Below the pieces are notes generated by a model that searched no databases, had not been told where the DNA came from, and was given only the letters and a program-made list of their open reading frames with translations. Below are positions 7,730 through 16,871 of a DNA stretch of 32,011 bases, in pieces. Both the position numbers and the translations under genes were made by a program. Within the stretch, counting starts at the first letter, position 1. Each line of letters begins with the position of its first letter. This DNA is from Streptomyces hayashii (GTDB lineage: Bacteria; Actinomycetota; Actinomycetes; Streptomycetales; Streptomycetaceae). The stretch covers positions 1-32,011 of the forward strand of contig NZ_JAHHIU010000160.1 of the NCBI RefSeq assembly GCF_024539815.1. The letters are read 5' to 3'.

Positions 7730-9298
7730 GTGGGACAGCACCGCAGGGCTCTGCGCACGACCGCCGCGGGCGCCGTCTCCGCCTCACTGATCGCCGGCGG
7801 GATCCTGGGCCTGGCGCCCGCGGCCCACGCCGCCGTGAACGACGTGCGTTACGTCGACATCGCCGGGGACGGCGGCACCGTCCTCAAGGCCAACGTCGTC
7901 ACCCCGGCCGGGGCCGACGGAACCCGCCGCTACCCGCTCGTCGTGCTGCCGACGAGCTGGGGCTTCCCTCAGGTCGAGTACCTCGCCCAGGCGCAGCGGC
8001 TGGCCGACTCGGGCTATGTGGTGCTCAGTTACAACGTGCGGGGCTTCTGGCAGTCCGGCGGGGAGATCGACGTGGCGGGCCCGCACGATGTGGCCGACGC
8101 CTCCGAGGTCGTCGACTGGGCCCTCGCCCACACCCCCTCCGACGCCCGGCACATCGGTATGGCGGGCGTCTCCTACGGCGCCGGGATCAGCCTGCTGGCG
8201 GCCGCCCATGACCCGCGCGTGCGGGCCGTCGCCTCGCTCAGCGGCTGGGGCGACCTCATCGACTCGATCTACTCGGACCGCACCCAGCACCTCCAGGCCG
8301 CCGCCGTGCTCGACACCGTCGGCACGGTCGCCGGGCGGCAGAGCGCCGAGTCCCGGGAGGTCTTCTCGGCGTTCCGCTCCGGCGACCTGACGAAGGAGAA
8401 GGACCTCGTCGCCTGGGGGAAGAAACGTTCCCCCGCGACCTATGCGGACCAGCTCAACCGCAACGGCGCGGCGGTGCTGCTCGCCGGCTCCTGGGGCGAC
8501 ACCATCTTCCCGCCCCGCCAGTCCGCCGCGTTCTACGAGCAGCTGACCGGCCCGAAGCGGCTGGAGTTCCGCCCCGGCGACCACGCGACCGCCGAGATCA
8601 CCGGTCTGTTCGGGCTGCCCAACGACGTGTGGACGGACACCGAGCGCTGGTTCGACCATTACCTCAAGGGCGAGGACAACGGCGTCGACCGCGAGCCACC
8701 CGTACGCCTCAAGTCCCGTACGGGAGGCGGGTACGAGGGGTATCCGGACTGGAAGTCGGTGGGCGCGACGCGCAGCAGGATCGCCCTCGCCGGCGCCACC
8801 ACCGTGCACACCAACGTGGACTCCGGCGCGGACGCCGGGACCGTGTTCCTCTCCAGCGTCCTCGACCAGATCGCACACCTGCCCCCGGTCGCCTCGATCC
8901 CCCTGCTCCCCCGCCGCTGGGCCGCCGTGTGGCAGTCGCAGAAGTACGCCACGACCCAACGGGTGCGCGGCTCCTCGACGTTGCACACCACCGTCACCCC
9001 GACCGAGGAGAGCGGCACCCTCGTCGCCTACCTGTACGACGTGGGGCCGCTCGGCCTCGGCAAGCTGGTCGACAACGCGCCGTACACCTTCCACGGGCGC
9101 ACGCCCGGCGAACCGTTCGGTCTCGACCTGGAGATGTTCTCCACGGCCTACGACGTCCCGGCAGGGCACCGCCTCGCTCTCGTCGTCGACACCGTCGACC
9201 CGCTCTACATGGAGCACAACCCGTCCGGCGCGCGGCTGACCTTCTCCTCGCCGGCGAACGACCCCTCGTACGTGTCGGTTCCGCTGCGCGAGCAGTGA
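7730..9298 (+). CDS. Secreted alpha/beta hydrolase, X-Pro dipeptidyl-peptidase (S15/CocE)-like
   Basis: A 522-residue exported serine hydrolase. Residues 1-35 are a signal peptide (basic start, hydrophobic core SASLIAGGILGLAPAAHA). The hydrolase domain carries the nucleophile elbow GVSYGAG with S148, an acid D257 in GSWGDTIFPP and a histidine H285 in GDHATAE. A C-terminal beta region (about 340-520) matches the S15 C-terminal jelly roll, including a GTLVAYLYDVGP strand and GHRLALVVDTVDPLY. Substrate, peptide or ester, cannot be told from sequence. GTG 7730 is chosen because GAGGAG lies 6 nt upstream and the signal peptide follows directly. A cluster of repeats upstream suggests dedicated regulation. 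Confidence 0.86.
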   Translation: MGQHRRALRTTAAGAVSASLIAGGILGLAPAAHAAVNDVRYVDIAGDGGTVLKANVVTPAGADGTRRYPLVVLPTSWGFPQVEYLAQAQRLADSGYVVLSYNVRGFWQSGGEIDVAGPHDVADASEVVDWALAHTPSDARHIGMAGVSYGAGISLLAAAHDPRVRAVASLSGWGDLIDSIYSDRTQHLQAAAVLDTVGTVAGRQSAESREVFSAFRSGDLTKEKDLVAWGKKRSPATYADQLNRNGAAVLLAGSWGDTIFPPRQSAAFYEQLTGPKRLEFRPGDHATAEITGLFGLPNDVWTDTERWFDHYLKGEDNGVDREPPVRLKSRTGGGYEGYPDWKSVGATRSRIALAGATTVHTNVDSGADAGTVFLSSVLDQIAHLPPVASIPLLPRRWAAVWQSQKYATTQRVRGSSTLHTTVTPTEESGTLVAYLYDVGPLGLGKLVDNAPYTFHGRTPGEPFGLDLEMFSTAYDVPAGHRLALVVDTVDPLYMEHNPSGARLTFSSPANDPSYVSVPLREQ

Positions 9299-9312
9299 TC
9301 TCCGGCCGCTGC

Positions 9313-9330
9313 CGGGGCGGGCGCGCCCCG
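9313..9330. terminator. Shared terminator between convergent genes
   Basis: A 7-bp perfect stem CGGGGCG / CGCCCCG with a 4-nt loop lies in the 51-bp gap between the convergent stop codons at 9298 and 9350. There is no T-run on either side; it probably serves both transcripts. Confidence 0.45.
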
Positions 9331-9349
9331 TGGCTGCCGCCGTCCGGGT

Positions 9350-10093
<744 letters not shown>

Positions 10094-10229
10094 GCGCAGC
10101 CCTACTCACTCTCAGCTGTGTCGTGGTCGCCGCAAACTATCCACATAAGGACGAGGTGAAGAAGCGACACGCATTTTGCGGCCATTAGCCGTATTTACCG
10201 CAGTCATGGAAGTCATTTCAGTGCGCGGC

Positions 10230-10649
10230 TCAGCGCTCGGCCACCTCCGCGTACAGCCGGGACAGCTCGGGGGTCCCGGTCGAGGCCCACTCGAACCCGG
10301 CCGCGACCACGTCGATCTCCCGGCCGGACGTCAGCCGCACGACCGCCTCGCCGCCGGGCCTGATCGCCCACGCGGCGCCGGGCACCGTGCGCACGACGAC
10401 CGTCCCCAGATAGAGCCCCGCGTCATGGCCGAACCCGGGCAGGTTCTCCTCGTCGTCGCGCCAGCGCGGCGGGAGCTGGTCCAGCGCCTCCAACGAATCG
10501 GCGGTGTCGTCGAGTCCGATCCCCTCCCGGGCCGCGTGGGAGCGCAGCACTTCGCATTCGGAGAGGAGTTCGGCGATCCCCTCGGGGTCCTCGGCCAGCA
10601 CCGCCGCCCGGTGCTTCTTGCTCTTGTTGCCCAGGAAAGGGATGTTCAT
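10230..10649 (-). CDS. Small conserved streptomycete protein (DUF6278-like)
   Basis: A 139-residue soluble protein starting MNIPFLGNKSKKHRAAV. It has an acidic helical first half (PEGIAELLSECEVLRSHA) and a conserved core SLEALDQLPPRWRDDEE followed by DAGLYLGTVVVRTVPGAAW and a beta-rich end (AVVRLTSGREIDVVAAGFEW). I believe it belongs to the family catalogued as DUF6278, but this is from memory and unverified. The start at 10649 is preferred to the upstream in-frame ATG at 10700 because the upstream stretch is Cys/Arg-rich and unlike coding sequence. It lies 117 bp downstream of xthA on the same strand and may be cotranscribed. Confidence 0.75.
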   Translation of the reverse strand: MNIPFLGNKSKKHRAAVLAEDPEGIAELLSECEVLRSHAAREGIGLDDTADSLEALDQLPPRWRDDEENLPGFGHDAGLYLGTVVVRTVPGAAWAIRPGGEAVVRLTSGREIDVVAAGFEWASTGTPELSRLYAEVAER

Positions 10650-10766
10650 GAGCCCAGCGTGACACCGGCCCGGGCATGCGCACCACAGGCGCGCTGGCAC
10701 GAACTCGGCCTCCCCTCTCCCCCCGGCAGCCGCGCGGCGCCGGGACGCAGGGCCGGGGCGGTCCGC

Positions 10767-11546
10767 CTACACGTCCAGGTCGACGACGACAGGGGCGTGG
10801 TCCGAGGCGCCCTTGCCCTTGCGCTCCTCACGGTCCACATAGGCGTCCTCGACCGCCTTGGCGAACGGCTCGTTGCCGTACACCAGGTCGATGCGCATGC
10901 CGCGGTTCTTGGGGAAGCAGAGCTGGCGGTAGTCCCAGTAGGTGAACGGGTGGTCGTACTTCAGGGGGCGCGGGACGACGTCCGCGAGGCCGGCCCCCCG
11001 CAGGGACGCCAGCGCGGCCCGCTCGGCCGGCGTGACGTGCGTGGAGCCCTCGAAGGCCGCCACGTCGTAGACGTCGTCGTCCGACGGAGCCACGTTGTAG
11101 TCGCCCAGCACCGCGAACGGGCGGCTGCCCGCCGCGTCCCCCGCGACGGCCGCCCTGAGCGCCTCGAACCACTGCAGCTTGTAGGCGTAGTGCGGATGGT
11201 CGACCTCGCGGCCGTTGGGCACGTACACCGACCAGACGCGGACCGGACCGCAGGTCGCCGAGATCGCCCGGGGCTCCGGCGCGCCGTCGAAGCCGGGGTC
11301 GCCGGGCAGCCCCTTGACGACGTCCTCGACGCCGACCCGGGAGATCACCGCCACGCCGTTCCACCGGCCGGTGGCGTGCACCGCGGCCTCATAGCCCAGC
11401 TCGCGCAGCTGGTCGCGCGGGAACTGCTCCTCGGCGACCTTGGCCTCCTGCAGGCACAGCACATCGGTGCCGCTGCTCTCCAGCCAGGCCAGCAGCCTCG
11501 GCAGGCGGGCGGTGATCGAGTTCACGTTCCAGGTCGCGATGCGCAT
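10767..11546 (-). CDS. xthA: Exodeoxyribonuclease III / AP endonuclease
   Basis: A 259-residue enzyme of the exonuclease-endonuclease-phosphatase fold that nicks DNA at abasic sites and trims 3' ends in base-excision repair. Visible active-site residues are N7 and N9 (ATWNVNS), E34 (LQEAK), D149 and N151 (GDYNVAP), and D249-H250 (ASDHAP). KNRGMRIDLVY supplies the conserved Arg-Ile-Asp segment. Length and motif order are standard for ExoIII. It follows the MBL hydrolase gene by 30 bp on the same strand and is probably cotranscribed with it and the pcaL-like gene, which has no obvious functional link. Confidence 0.95.
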   Translation of the reverse strand: MRIATWNVNSITARLPRLLAWLESSGTDVLCLQEAKVAEEQFPRDQLRELGYEAAVHATGRWNGVAVISRVGVEDVVKGLPGDPGFDGAPEPRAISATCGPVRVWSVYVPNGREVDHPHYAYKLQWFEALRAAVAGDAAGSRPFAVLGDYNVAPSDDDVYDVAAFEGSTHVTPAERAALASLRGAGLADVVPRPLKYDHPFTYWDYRQLCFPKNRGMRIDLVYGNEPFAKAVEDAYVDREERKGKGASDHAPVVVDLDV

Positions 11547-11576
11547 GCCTCACAACCTACCGGGACCCACCGACAG

Positions 11577-12212
11577 TCACAGGGCCGTGCTCTCCCCCGG
11601 CGCCAGCCGCAGGTGCTCCGCGCCGCCGAGCGCGCCGATCTGGTTGTCGTAGATCGGACGCGCGAGGTCGGTGAGCAGGGCGTCGTGGATGTCGTAGGCG
11701 CGCTGCGGCTTCACCTCTCGCACATAGTCGATGACTTCGGAGATCTTGCTCCAGGGGGCCATCACCGGCAGCATCAGCGTCTCGACGGGCCGGTCGGGGA
11801 CGGTCAGCGCGTCGCCGGGGTGGAAGACGCGGCCGCCGTCGACGAGGTAGCCGACGTTGGTGATGCGCGGGATGTCCGGGTGGATGACGGCATGCAGCTC
11901 ACCGTGGACCTGCACGTCGAACCCCGCGGCGGTGAACGTGTCGCCGTGGCCGACGGTGTGCACGCGGCCCGGGAAGGCGGCGGAGATCTTCTCTGCGACG
12001 GACCCCAGCGTCCACACCTCGACGGCCGGATCGGCCTCCAGGGCCGTCCGCAGCCGCTTCTCGTCGAAGTGGTCGAGATGCTCGTGCGTGATCAGGATCG
12101 CCTCGGCGTCGAGGGCCGCGTCGTCCTCGCTGAAAGCGCCCGGATCGAGGACGAGGGTGCGCCCGTCCTTCTCCAGGCGGACGCAGGCGTGCGACTTCTT
12201 GGTCAGCTTCAT
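11577..12212 (-). CDS. MBL-fold metal-dependent hydrolase (UlaG-like)
   Basis: A 211-residue metallo-beta-lactamase-fold protein. It begins MKLTKKSHACVRLEKDGRTL, typical of the short UlaG-like group, and has the metal motif H43-x-H45-x-D47-H48 in THEHLDHFD. Further ligands are probably H117 in VHGELHAVI or nearby and the aspartate in VFHPGDALT; the C-terminal histidine in YDIHDALL fits the last ligand. Substrate unknown. The start at 12212 has AGGATGG 4 nt upstream and matches the family N-terminus. It lies 34 bp after the pcaL-like gene and 30 bp before xthA, forming a compact minus-strand cluster. Confidence 0.88.
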   Translation of the reverse strand: MKLTKKSHACVRLEKDGRTLVLDPGAFSEDDAALDAEAILITHEHLDHFDEKRLRTALEADPAVEVWTLGSVAEKISAAFPGRVHTVGHGDTFTAAGFDVQVHGELHAVIHPDIPRITNVGYLVDGGRVFHPGDALTVPDRPVETLMLPVMAPWSKISEVIDYVREVKPQRAYDIHDALLTDLARPIYDNQIGALGGAEHLRLAPGESTAL

Positions 12213-12246
12213 GGGTCCATCCTGCCTCCCGGACCGGAGGGGCCGT

Positions 12247-13575
12247 TCACCCGGTGGGCGTCGTCTCCTCCCGGATGACCTGCTGCGCCACCCGGAACGC
12301 GCTGTTGGCCGCGGGCACGCCGCAGTACACGGCCGCCTGGAGCAGGACCTCCTTGATCTCGTCCGGCGTGAGACCGTTGCGCAGCGCGGCCCTCGTGTGG
12401 AAGGCGAGCTCCTCCAGATGGCCGCCCGCGACGAGCGCGGTGAGCGTGACGCAGGAGCGCGAGCGCCGGTCGAGGCCGGGACGGTCCCAGATCTCACCCC
12501 AGGCGTAGCGGGTGACGAACTCCTGGAAGTCGCCCGAGAAGTCGTCGGCCTGTGCGAGCGCCCGGTCGACGTGGGCGTCCCCGAGGACCTCTCGGCGCAC
12601 CTTCAGACCCGCGTCGTAGGGGTCGGGGCGGCCCAGGGCCTGCGGCGGCCGGGGAACCGGGGCAGGCGCGATCTCCGCGATGGCCAGCGGCTGCGGAGGC
12701 TGCTGCACCTGCTGGGACTGCTGAGGCGGGTTCGGCAGCGCTCTGACGGGGATGCCGGGGATCGCCGTCTGCCCGGTGCCGGAGTCGTAGGCGGGCTGCC
12801 AGGCGGTGGAGAAGTGCCGGACCAGCAGGTCGGTGACGGCCGCGGGCTGCTCCACCGGCACCAGGTGCGAGGCGCCGGGCACGACGGCGAGACGGGCGTC
12901 CGGGATGCCGGCCACCAGGGTGCGCGCCTCGGCGGGCCCGGTGACCTGGTCGTCGGAGCCGACGAGCACGAGGGTGGGCGCCCCGACGCGCCCGATCTCG
13001 GCCCGCACGTCGAACGCCGCCAGGGCCTCGCAGGCCGCGATGTAGCAACCGGGGTCCGTGGTGCGCACCATCTGCACGGCCCACTCGGTGATCGCGGGCT
13101 GCGCGGCCGCGAACCCGCTGGTGAACCAACGGTCGGGCGAGGTGCGGGCGATGGGGTCGAGGCCGTTGGTGCGCACGATCACGCCGCGCTGACGGAATTC
13201 GTCGGCCGTGCCGAACCGCGGCGAGGCCGCGATCAGCGCGAGGGAGGCGACGCGTTCGGGGTGCCGCAGGGCCAGCTCCACGCCCACCGCGCCGCCGAAC
13301 GCGCAGCCCGCGTAGCCGAAGCGCTGGACTCCGAGCCCGTCGAGGGTGGCGAGCAGCCGGGCGGCCAGATCGGCGACCGAACCCGCCGGATAGGCCGGCG
13401 CGCCGCCGTGGCCCGGCAGGTCGAACCGCAACACCCGCCACTGCTGCGCCAGTTCGGGAACCTGGCGATCCCACATGTGCCATGTGGTACCCAGTGAGGG
13501 ACCCAAGATCAGGACCGGAGCGTCTTCTGGCCCGTCAAAGCGGTATTGCAGGGGGTTCGGTGGTGTCTCACTCAC
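12247..13575 (-). CDS. pcaL: PcaD-PcaC fusion (PcaL-like); hydrolase domain lacks catalytic Ser
   Basis: A 442-residue two-domain protein. Residues 10-260 are an alpha/beta hydrolase resembling 3-oxoadipate enol-lactonase (PcaD), residues 280-315 are a Gln/Pro linker, and residues about 318-440 are a carboxymuconolactone decarboxylase (PcaC) domain (RSCVTLTALVAGGHLEELAF, EIKEVLLQAAVYCGVPAANS). In the protocatechuate pathway the fusion catalyses the last two ring-cleavage steps to 3-oxoadipate. Here the nucleophile elbow reads G-C-A92-F-G, so alanine replaces the catalytic serine, although D208/D209 and H237 (GASHLVP) remain; the first domain may be inactive or repurposed. No other pca genes are nearby. 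GTG 13575 follows GAGAGGG at 8 nt; an in-frame GTG at 13599 is less likely. An insertion sequence abuts the upstream region. Confidence 0.87.
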   Translation of the reverse strand: MSETPPNPLQYRFDGPEDAPVLILGPSLGTTWHMWDRQVPELAQQWRVLRFDLPGHGGAPAYPAGSVADLAARLLATLDGLGVQRFGYAGCAFGGAVGVELALRHPERVASLALIAASPRFGTADEFRQRGVIVRTNGLDPIARTSPDRWFTSGFAAAQPAITEWAVQMVRTTDPGCYIAACEALAAFDVRAEIGRVGAPTLVLVGSDDQVTGPAEARTLVAGIPDARLAVVPGASHLVPVEQPAAVTDLLVRHFSTAWQPAYDSGTGQTAIPGIPVRALPNPPQQSQQVQQPPQPLAIAEIAPAPVPRPPQALGRPDPYDAGLKVRREVLGDAHVDRALAQADDFSGDFQEFVTRYAWGEIWDRPGLDRRSRSCVTLTALVAGGHLEELAFHTRAALRNGLTPDEIKEVLLQAAVYCGVPAANSAFRVAQQVIREETTPTG

Positions 13576-13604
13576 GCCCCAGACCCTCTCACGTCTCACG
13601 GACG

Positions 13605-14805
13605 CCCCTATAACGCAGGGGCGTGGGAAACCGGTCTGACCAGTTTGAAGACCTCGCGGGCGGCATACCGTTTGAGGCATCGGATGATCTCGCATCGGGT
13701 CTTGCCCTCCTGGGTGCGGCGTTCGTAGTACGCCTGGGTGCGCGGGTCGTGGCGCAGGCGGGTGAAGACGATGCGGTGCAGGGCCGCGTTCGCCTGGCGG
13801 TCGCCGCCGTGGTTGAGGCGGCGCGTGCGCCGCCGGCCGGAGGAGTACTCGATGGGACTGACTCCGCAAAGGGCAGCAAAGGACGCCTCGGTGTTCAGCC
13901 GCTCAGGATTGTCCCCCATGGTGATCAGCAGGGTAACGGCGCTGTCCGGGCCGATGCCCACCGGTGCGAGCAGTTGTGGGGCGTGGTATTCGACGAGCCG
14001 AGTCAGGCGCTGGTTCAGCTCATCGATCTGCCCGGTGAGCTGCTCAATGCGCTCGGCGAGCATGCGCAACGTCAGGTGGGTGGCGTGAGTCACCGCGTTT
14101 TCGTCTCCCCCGCCGCCGGGTAGGCCGAGGCGTGCGCAGGTTCGGAACAGCTCGCGGTTGCCCAGGCTGGACAGCTGTTCCCGTAGGGCGGGGTCGGCAA
14201 TGACCAGAACGGCTTTGAGCTGGTTGATCGCCTGGGTGCGGGCCTTGACCGCGGAGTCCTTGGCGAGCTTGAACAACCGGGCACTGTGCACCGGACCGTC
14301 GCCGGACTTGGCCTGGGCCCGGGCGCGGCCGCTGAGCACGGCCCGCGCGGCGGCCTGAGCGTCGAGCGGGTCCGACTTCCCGAGCAGCCGACGGGCCGAG
14401 CGGTCGGGCCGGTTCACTTCGAAGACCTGAATCTGCTGGGCCAGCAGGTAGCGGGACAGGCCCGCGCCGAAGGTCCCGGTGCCCTCCACACCGGCCCGGC
14501 GCACCGTACCCAGCTTGCGGGCCCACACGAGCAGCCGACGGTAGCCGGCCGCCGTCGCGGGAAAGGACTCCGTTCACAGGATCTTCCCGAGCGGGGAGAT
14601 CACGGCGGCAACATGCACCTCGCCGTGCGTGTCCACGCCCAGGACGACCTCGCGCCGAACGGGCGGATCCGTGCTCGAGGAGGTACTGCGCTGTCTGGTC
14701 GTCATGGTGGTTCGCCTCCCGCGTGGTGGCGTGCTGGGTGGATGGCACCGGCCTGCTCGGGCGGTCTGAACCGTGATGGCGCCTGAAACTCGGCAAGGCC
14801 CCTAT
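13605..14805 (-). mobile_element. IS110-family insertion sequence, about 1.19 kb, transposase disrupted
   Basis: The element carries one IS110-type transposase frame and no terminal inverted repeats, as expected for this DEDD recombinase family. The same heptamer CCCCTAT occurs at both ends (13605-13611 and 14799-14805), 1194 bp apart, which fits the short core shared between IS end and target in IS110 elements. The transposase stop codon TAG lies inside the right-hand CCCCTAT. Just outside the coding end the sequence GCCCCT-N7-AGGGGC can form a hairpin, and a similar hairpin is found at the degraded IS110 end near 27.74 kb. About 95 bp of noncoding left end (14706-14803) precede the transposase, where IS110 members encode their bridge RNA. 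Exact ends are inferred. Confidence 0.72.
13608..14705 (-). pseudogene. IS110 transposase with in-frame TGA at codon 44
   Basis: Reading from ATG 14705 the frame begins MTTRQRSTSS and reaches the RuvC-like catalytic strand VVLGVDTHGEVHVAAV, then meets TGA at 14576-14574 (context GKIL-stop-TESFP, where glycine GGA would be expected), and continues open in the same frame to TAG at 13608. The total is 365 codons, normal for the family. The downstream part shows the other family marks: NRPDRSARRLLGKSDPLDAQ with the second acidic cluster, and the C-terminal Tnp_20 region GVSPIEYSSGRRR with RLNHGGDRQANAALHRIV containing the serine-active region. A product started internally (GTG 14528) would lack the first catalytic aspartate, so the copy is probably inactive unless the TGA is read through. 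Confidence 0.85.
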
Positions 14806-15614
14806 TGGGACACGCCCTGTGGCTCGGTGGCAGGCAGCATCCCGCAACGGCAGCCGACAGGTCCGTGACTGGACACTTCGGTCATAGATCTCACGAGTCA
14901 GACCCCCGCCCGGGACGGCATCGCGCCACCATCCCATCGATCCCGGCGCATCGGCTCGTCCCGACCACAGCCGGATGGCTTCGCCCGAACCAGTGCTCAA
15001 CCTGGGCGGAGAAGGCTGAAAATGGGTTGGCTCCCCACCCACTTGCGACCGGCAACGGCAGACCGCCTCGTGACCCGCTCTACCAAGCACCTTGCAGCGC
15101 CATCACACGGACGGCTTCGACGGTGGGCTCTACGAGACCGCGGCCTGAACGGCGGGGGCCCGCCCATCCTCCCGTCTCGCTCCCGCCAGAAACCGCAGGA
15201 CATGCTCAAACCCCTCCGCCCAACAGGCCGAACCTGATCCCGGCCGAGCACAAGAGCACACGAAGGCGAGCGGCGCGATCAGGTGTCGCCAGCCGCAAGA
15301 GCGACGACCCGGGCGCCGACGTCATCGGCCGCCTCACCAACGGCCTTGAGTCAAAGCCTGTCCGCACTCGATCCCGGGTGTCGGCGCCGAACTCTCCGTC
15401 CACCAGCTCGGCCAGGCGATCACCGAGGCGGCTCTCCTCGTTGGGCCGCCATCGGCCATAGCTCCCTGATGTCGTCACGTGGTACCGCCTGTGGGGTGGA
15501 GGCTGAACCGAGCGCGGTGCGCTTCGCGGGCTTGCAACGCTTCAGGTGCTCGGGCACTCCCAGCCTGTGAGCGACGGGAGACCCAGCGCCTCGGCCGACG
15601 TGGGCGGGCGGCGG
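14806..15614. other. 809-bp stretch between the IS and mcrC; mostly noncoding
   Basis: The long plus-strand frame here (14805-15461) is Arg/Pro/Ser-rich with no family resemblance, and its third-position composition is not typical of streptomycete genes, so I reject it. Only a possible frameshifted gene end on the minus strand (15279-15478) looks coding-like. The rest probably represents decayed sequence at the island edge. Confidence 0.45.
15279..15478 (-). pseudogene. Possible frameshifted gene remnant downstream of mcrC
   Basis: From a GTG at 15478 the frame encodes a coding-like acidic stretch (RLGDRLAELVDGEFGADTRD then RVRTGFD). After the GGCTTTGAC region near 15355 the same frame turns Arg-rich, but another frame continues plausibly as LKAVGEAADDVGARVVALAA and ends at TGA 15281-15279. 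A one-base indel would join them into about 66 residues. The family is not recognised; it could be the end of a gene once cotranscribed with mcrBC. Evidence is compositional only. Confidence 0.3.
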
Positions 15615-16871
15615 TCACCGGTCGGCCCATGGCAGTGCCGACCTGGCCCACAGGGCCGCCTGGTGCGGGGACGCGTGCGTGTCGACACCGAGGACGTGGA
15701 TGCTTCCGAGTGCACCCCGCGGTCCACTGACCTGGAGGGTCCGGTGGGAGTGACCACCGGAACACGGGTGGACGATCGCTGCACGCGGGTCGGCGCTCGG
15801 GGTGTAGCCGGCACCGTAGGTGAGGAGTTGGTGGACGTCGCCCGCGCCGACGCCATAGCGGTCGTAGCGCTTGTACTTGGCGTCCACCGGCAGCAGAGTG
15901 CGCGCGGACGGGGCACGCCCCGGAAGGCTGAGCAGTACGTCGGGCCGGAAGGTCGAGGTGCTGCCGAGATCGCCGCGGACGGTGATGCCTGTCGCACCGC
16001 CGCTGGGGACGGCGTGCCCGCCGTGCGGGGCGGCGGCCTCGGTGGCCAGACGTCGGACGACGGCTTCCCAGAGGGCGGGCATGGCCAGCAGGAGGCCGTC
16101 CGTCGTCATGCCGTCGTCGGTGAGGAGGTCGGTCACACCGCCGCCACGCAGGAGCAGGCGTGCCCACGTGTGCGCGGTGCGGTAGCGGGCGTTCAGGCGT
16201 GTGTACCGGGTGCGGTCCAGGGCGCGCAGGGCGGCGTTGGGGGTCGGGGCCTGCGGGAAAGCGTCGGCGATGGTGTGAAGGTCGCGGGCCAGGTCGGGGT
16301 GTGTGGCCAGGGTGCGGGCCACCCGTAGCGCGGTCCCCAGGACGCGGTTGTCCCAGATGTCCGCCTCCCGGTCGAAGGTGCGGACGTGCAGCTGGTCCAG
16401 TTGTCCGTAGCGGCTGGACACCTGGGCCGCGAGGTCGAGGCGTCCCCGTAGGACGGGTTCCAGGCTCTGACGGCGTACGTAGTCTCGGCGCAGCCCTTCC
16501 CGGACCAGTTGCTCGCACTGCTCCAGCAGGGCCGCCGCCACGAGGTCGGCGTAGCCGTCCGGGCCGGTGGCCCAGCGCCGTGCCGTCGCCGGGAGCGGTG
16601 TCGGCGCGCGGAGGGCATAGGCGAGCCAGTTCATGAGCTGCTCGCCCGGGATGGCGAACTTGGGCTCGATGACCAGGCGGATGCGGTCGAGCACCAGGAT
16701 CCCGACGGTCGCGTCGGCCTTGAGCCGCCACCCGGCAGGGGCCTGGTCCAGGCTGAGGCAGCCACGCGTCTGGAGGGCGCGCAACCGCTCGACGTCCCGG
16801 GGGGTGAGCTGGTCAGCCCCCAGCAGTGCGGCTCCGTACTCTGCGAGCCGGACCTCGGTGCGGTCAGGCAT
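15615..16871 (-). CDS. mcrC: McrC, nuclease subunit of McrBC type IV restriction system
   Basis: A 418-residue protein that with McrB cleaves DNA containing modified cytosines. The N-terminal half contains the McrC-type beta-barrel and helical region (LKADATVGILVLDRIRLVIEPKF, about 48-70, and MNWLAYALRA). The nuclease core is PD-(D/E)xK: an aspartate in TFRPDVLLSLPG (about 311) followed by LLPVDAKYKRYD (about 325-336), with the D-A-K triad intact. It overlaps the end of mcrB by 8 bp, so the two are translationally coupled. All key residues are present, so it is probably active. Confidence 0.9.
   Translation of the reverse strand: MPDRTEVRLAEYGAALLGADQLTPRDVERLRALQTRGCLSLDQAPAGWRLKADATVGILVLDRIRLVIEPKFAIPGEQLMNWLAYALRAPTPLPATARRWATGPDGYADLVAAALLEQCEQLVREGLRRDYVRRQSLEPVLRGRLDLAAQVSSRYGQLDQLHVRTFDREADIWDNRVLGTALRVARTLATHPDLARDLHTIADAFPQAPTPNAALRALDRTRYTRLNARYRTAHTWARLLLRGGGVTDLLTDDGMTTDGLLLAMPALWEAVVRRLATEAAAPHGGHAVPSGGATGITVRGDLGSTSTFRPDVLLSLPGRAPSARTLLPVDAKYKRYDRYGVGAGDVHQLLTYGAGYTPSADPRAAIVHPCSGGHSHRTLQVSGPRGALGSIHVLGVDTHASPHQAALWARSALPWADR

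Noticed and set aside
10176..12278. 700-codon plus-strand frame
   Set aside because: Antisense to xthA and the MBL hydrolase, which carry intact catalytic motifs.
14805..15461. 218-codon plus-strand frame after the IS
   Set aside because: Rich in Pro, Arg, Ser and Thr, begins at the IS boundary, has no ribosome site and weak codon bias.
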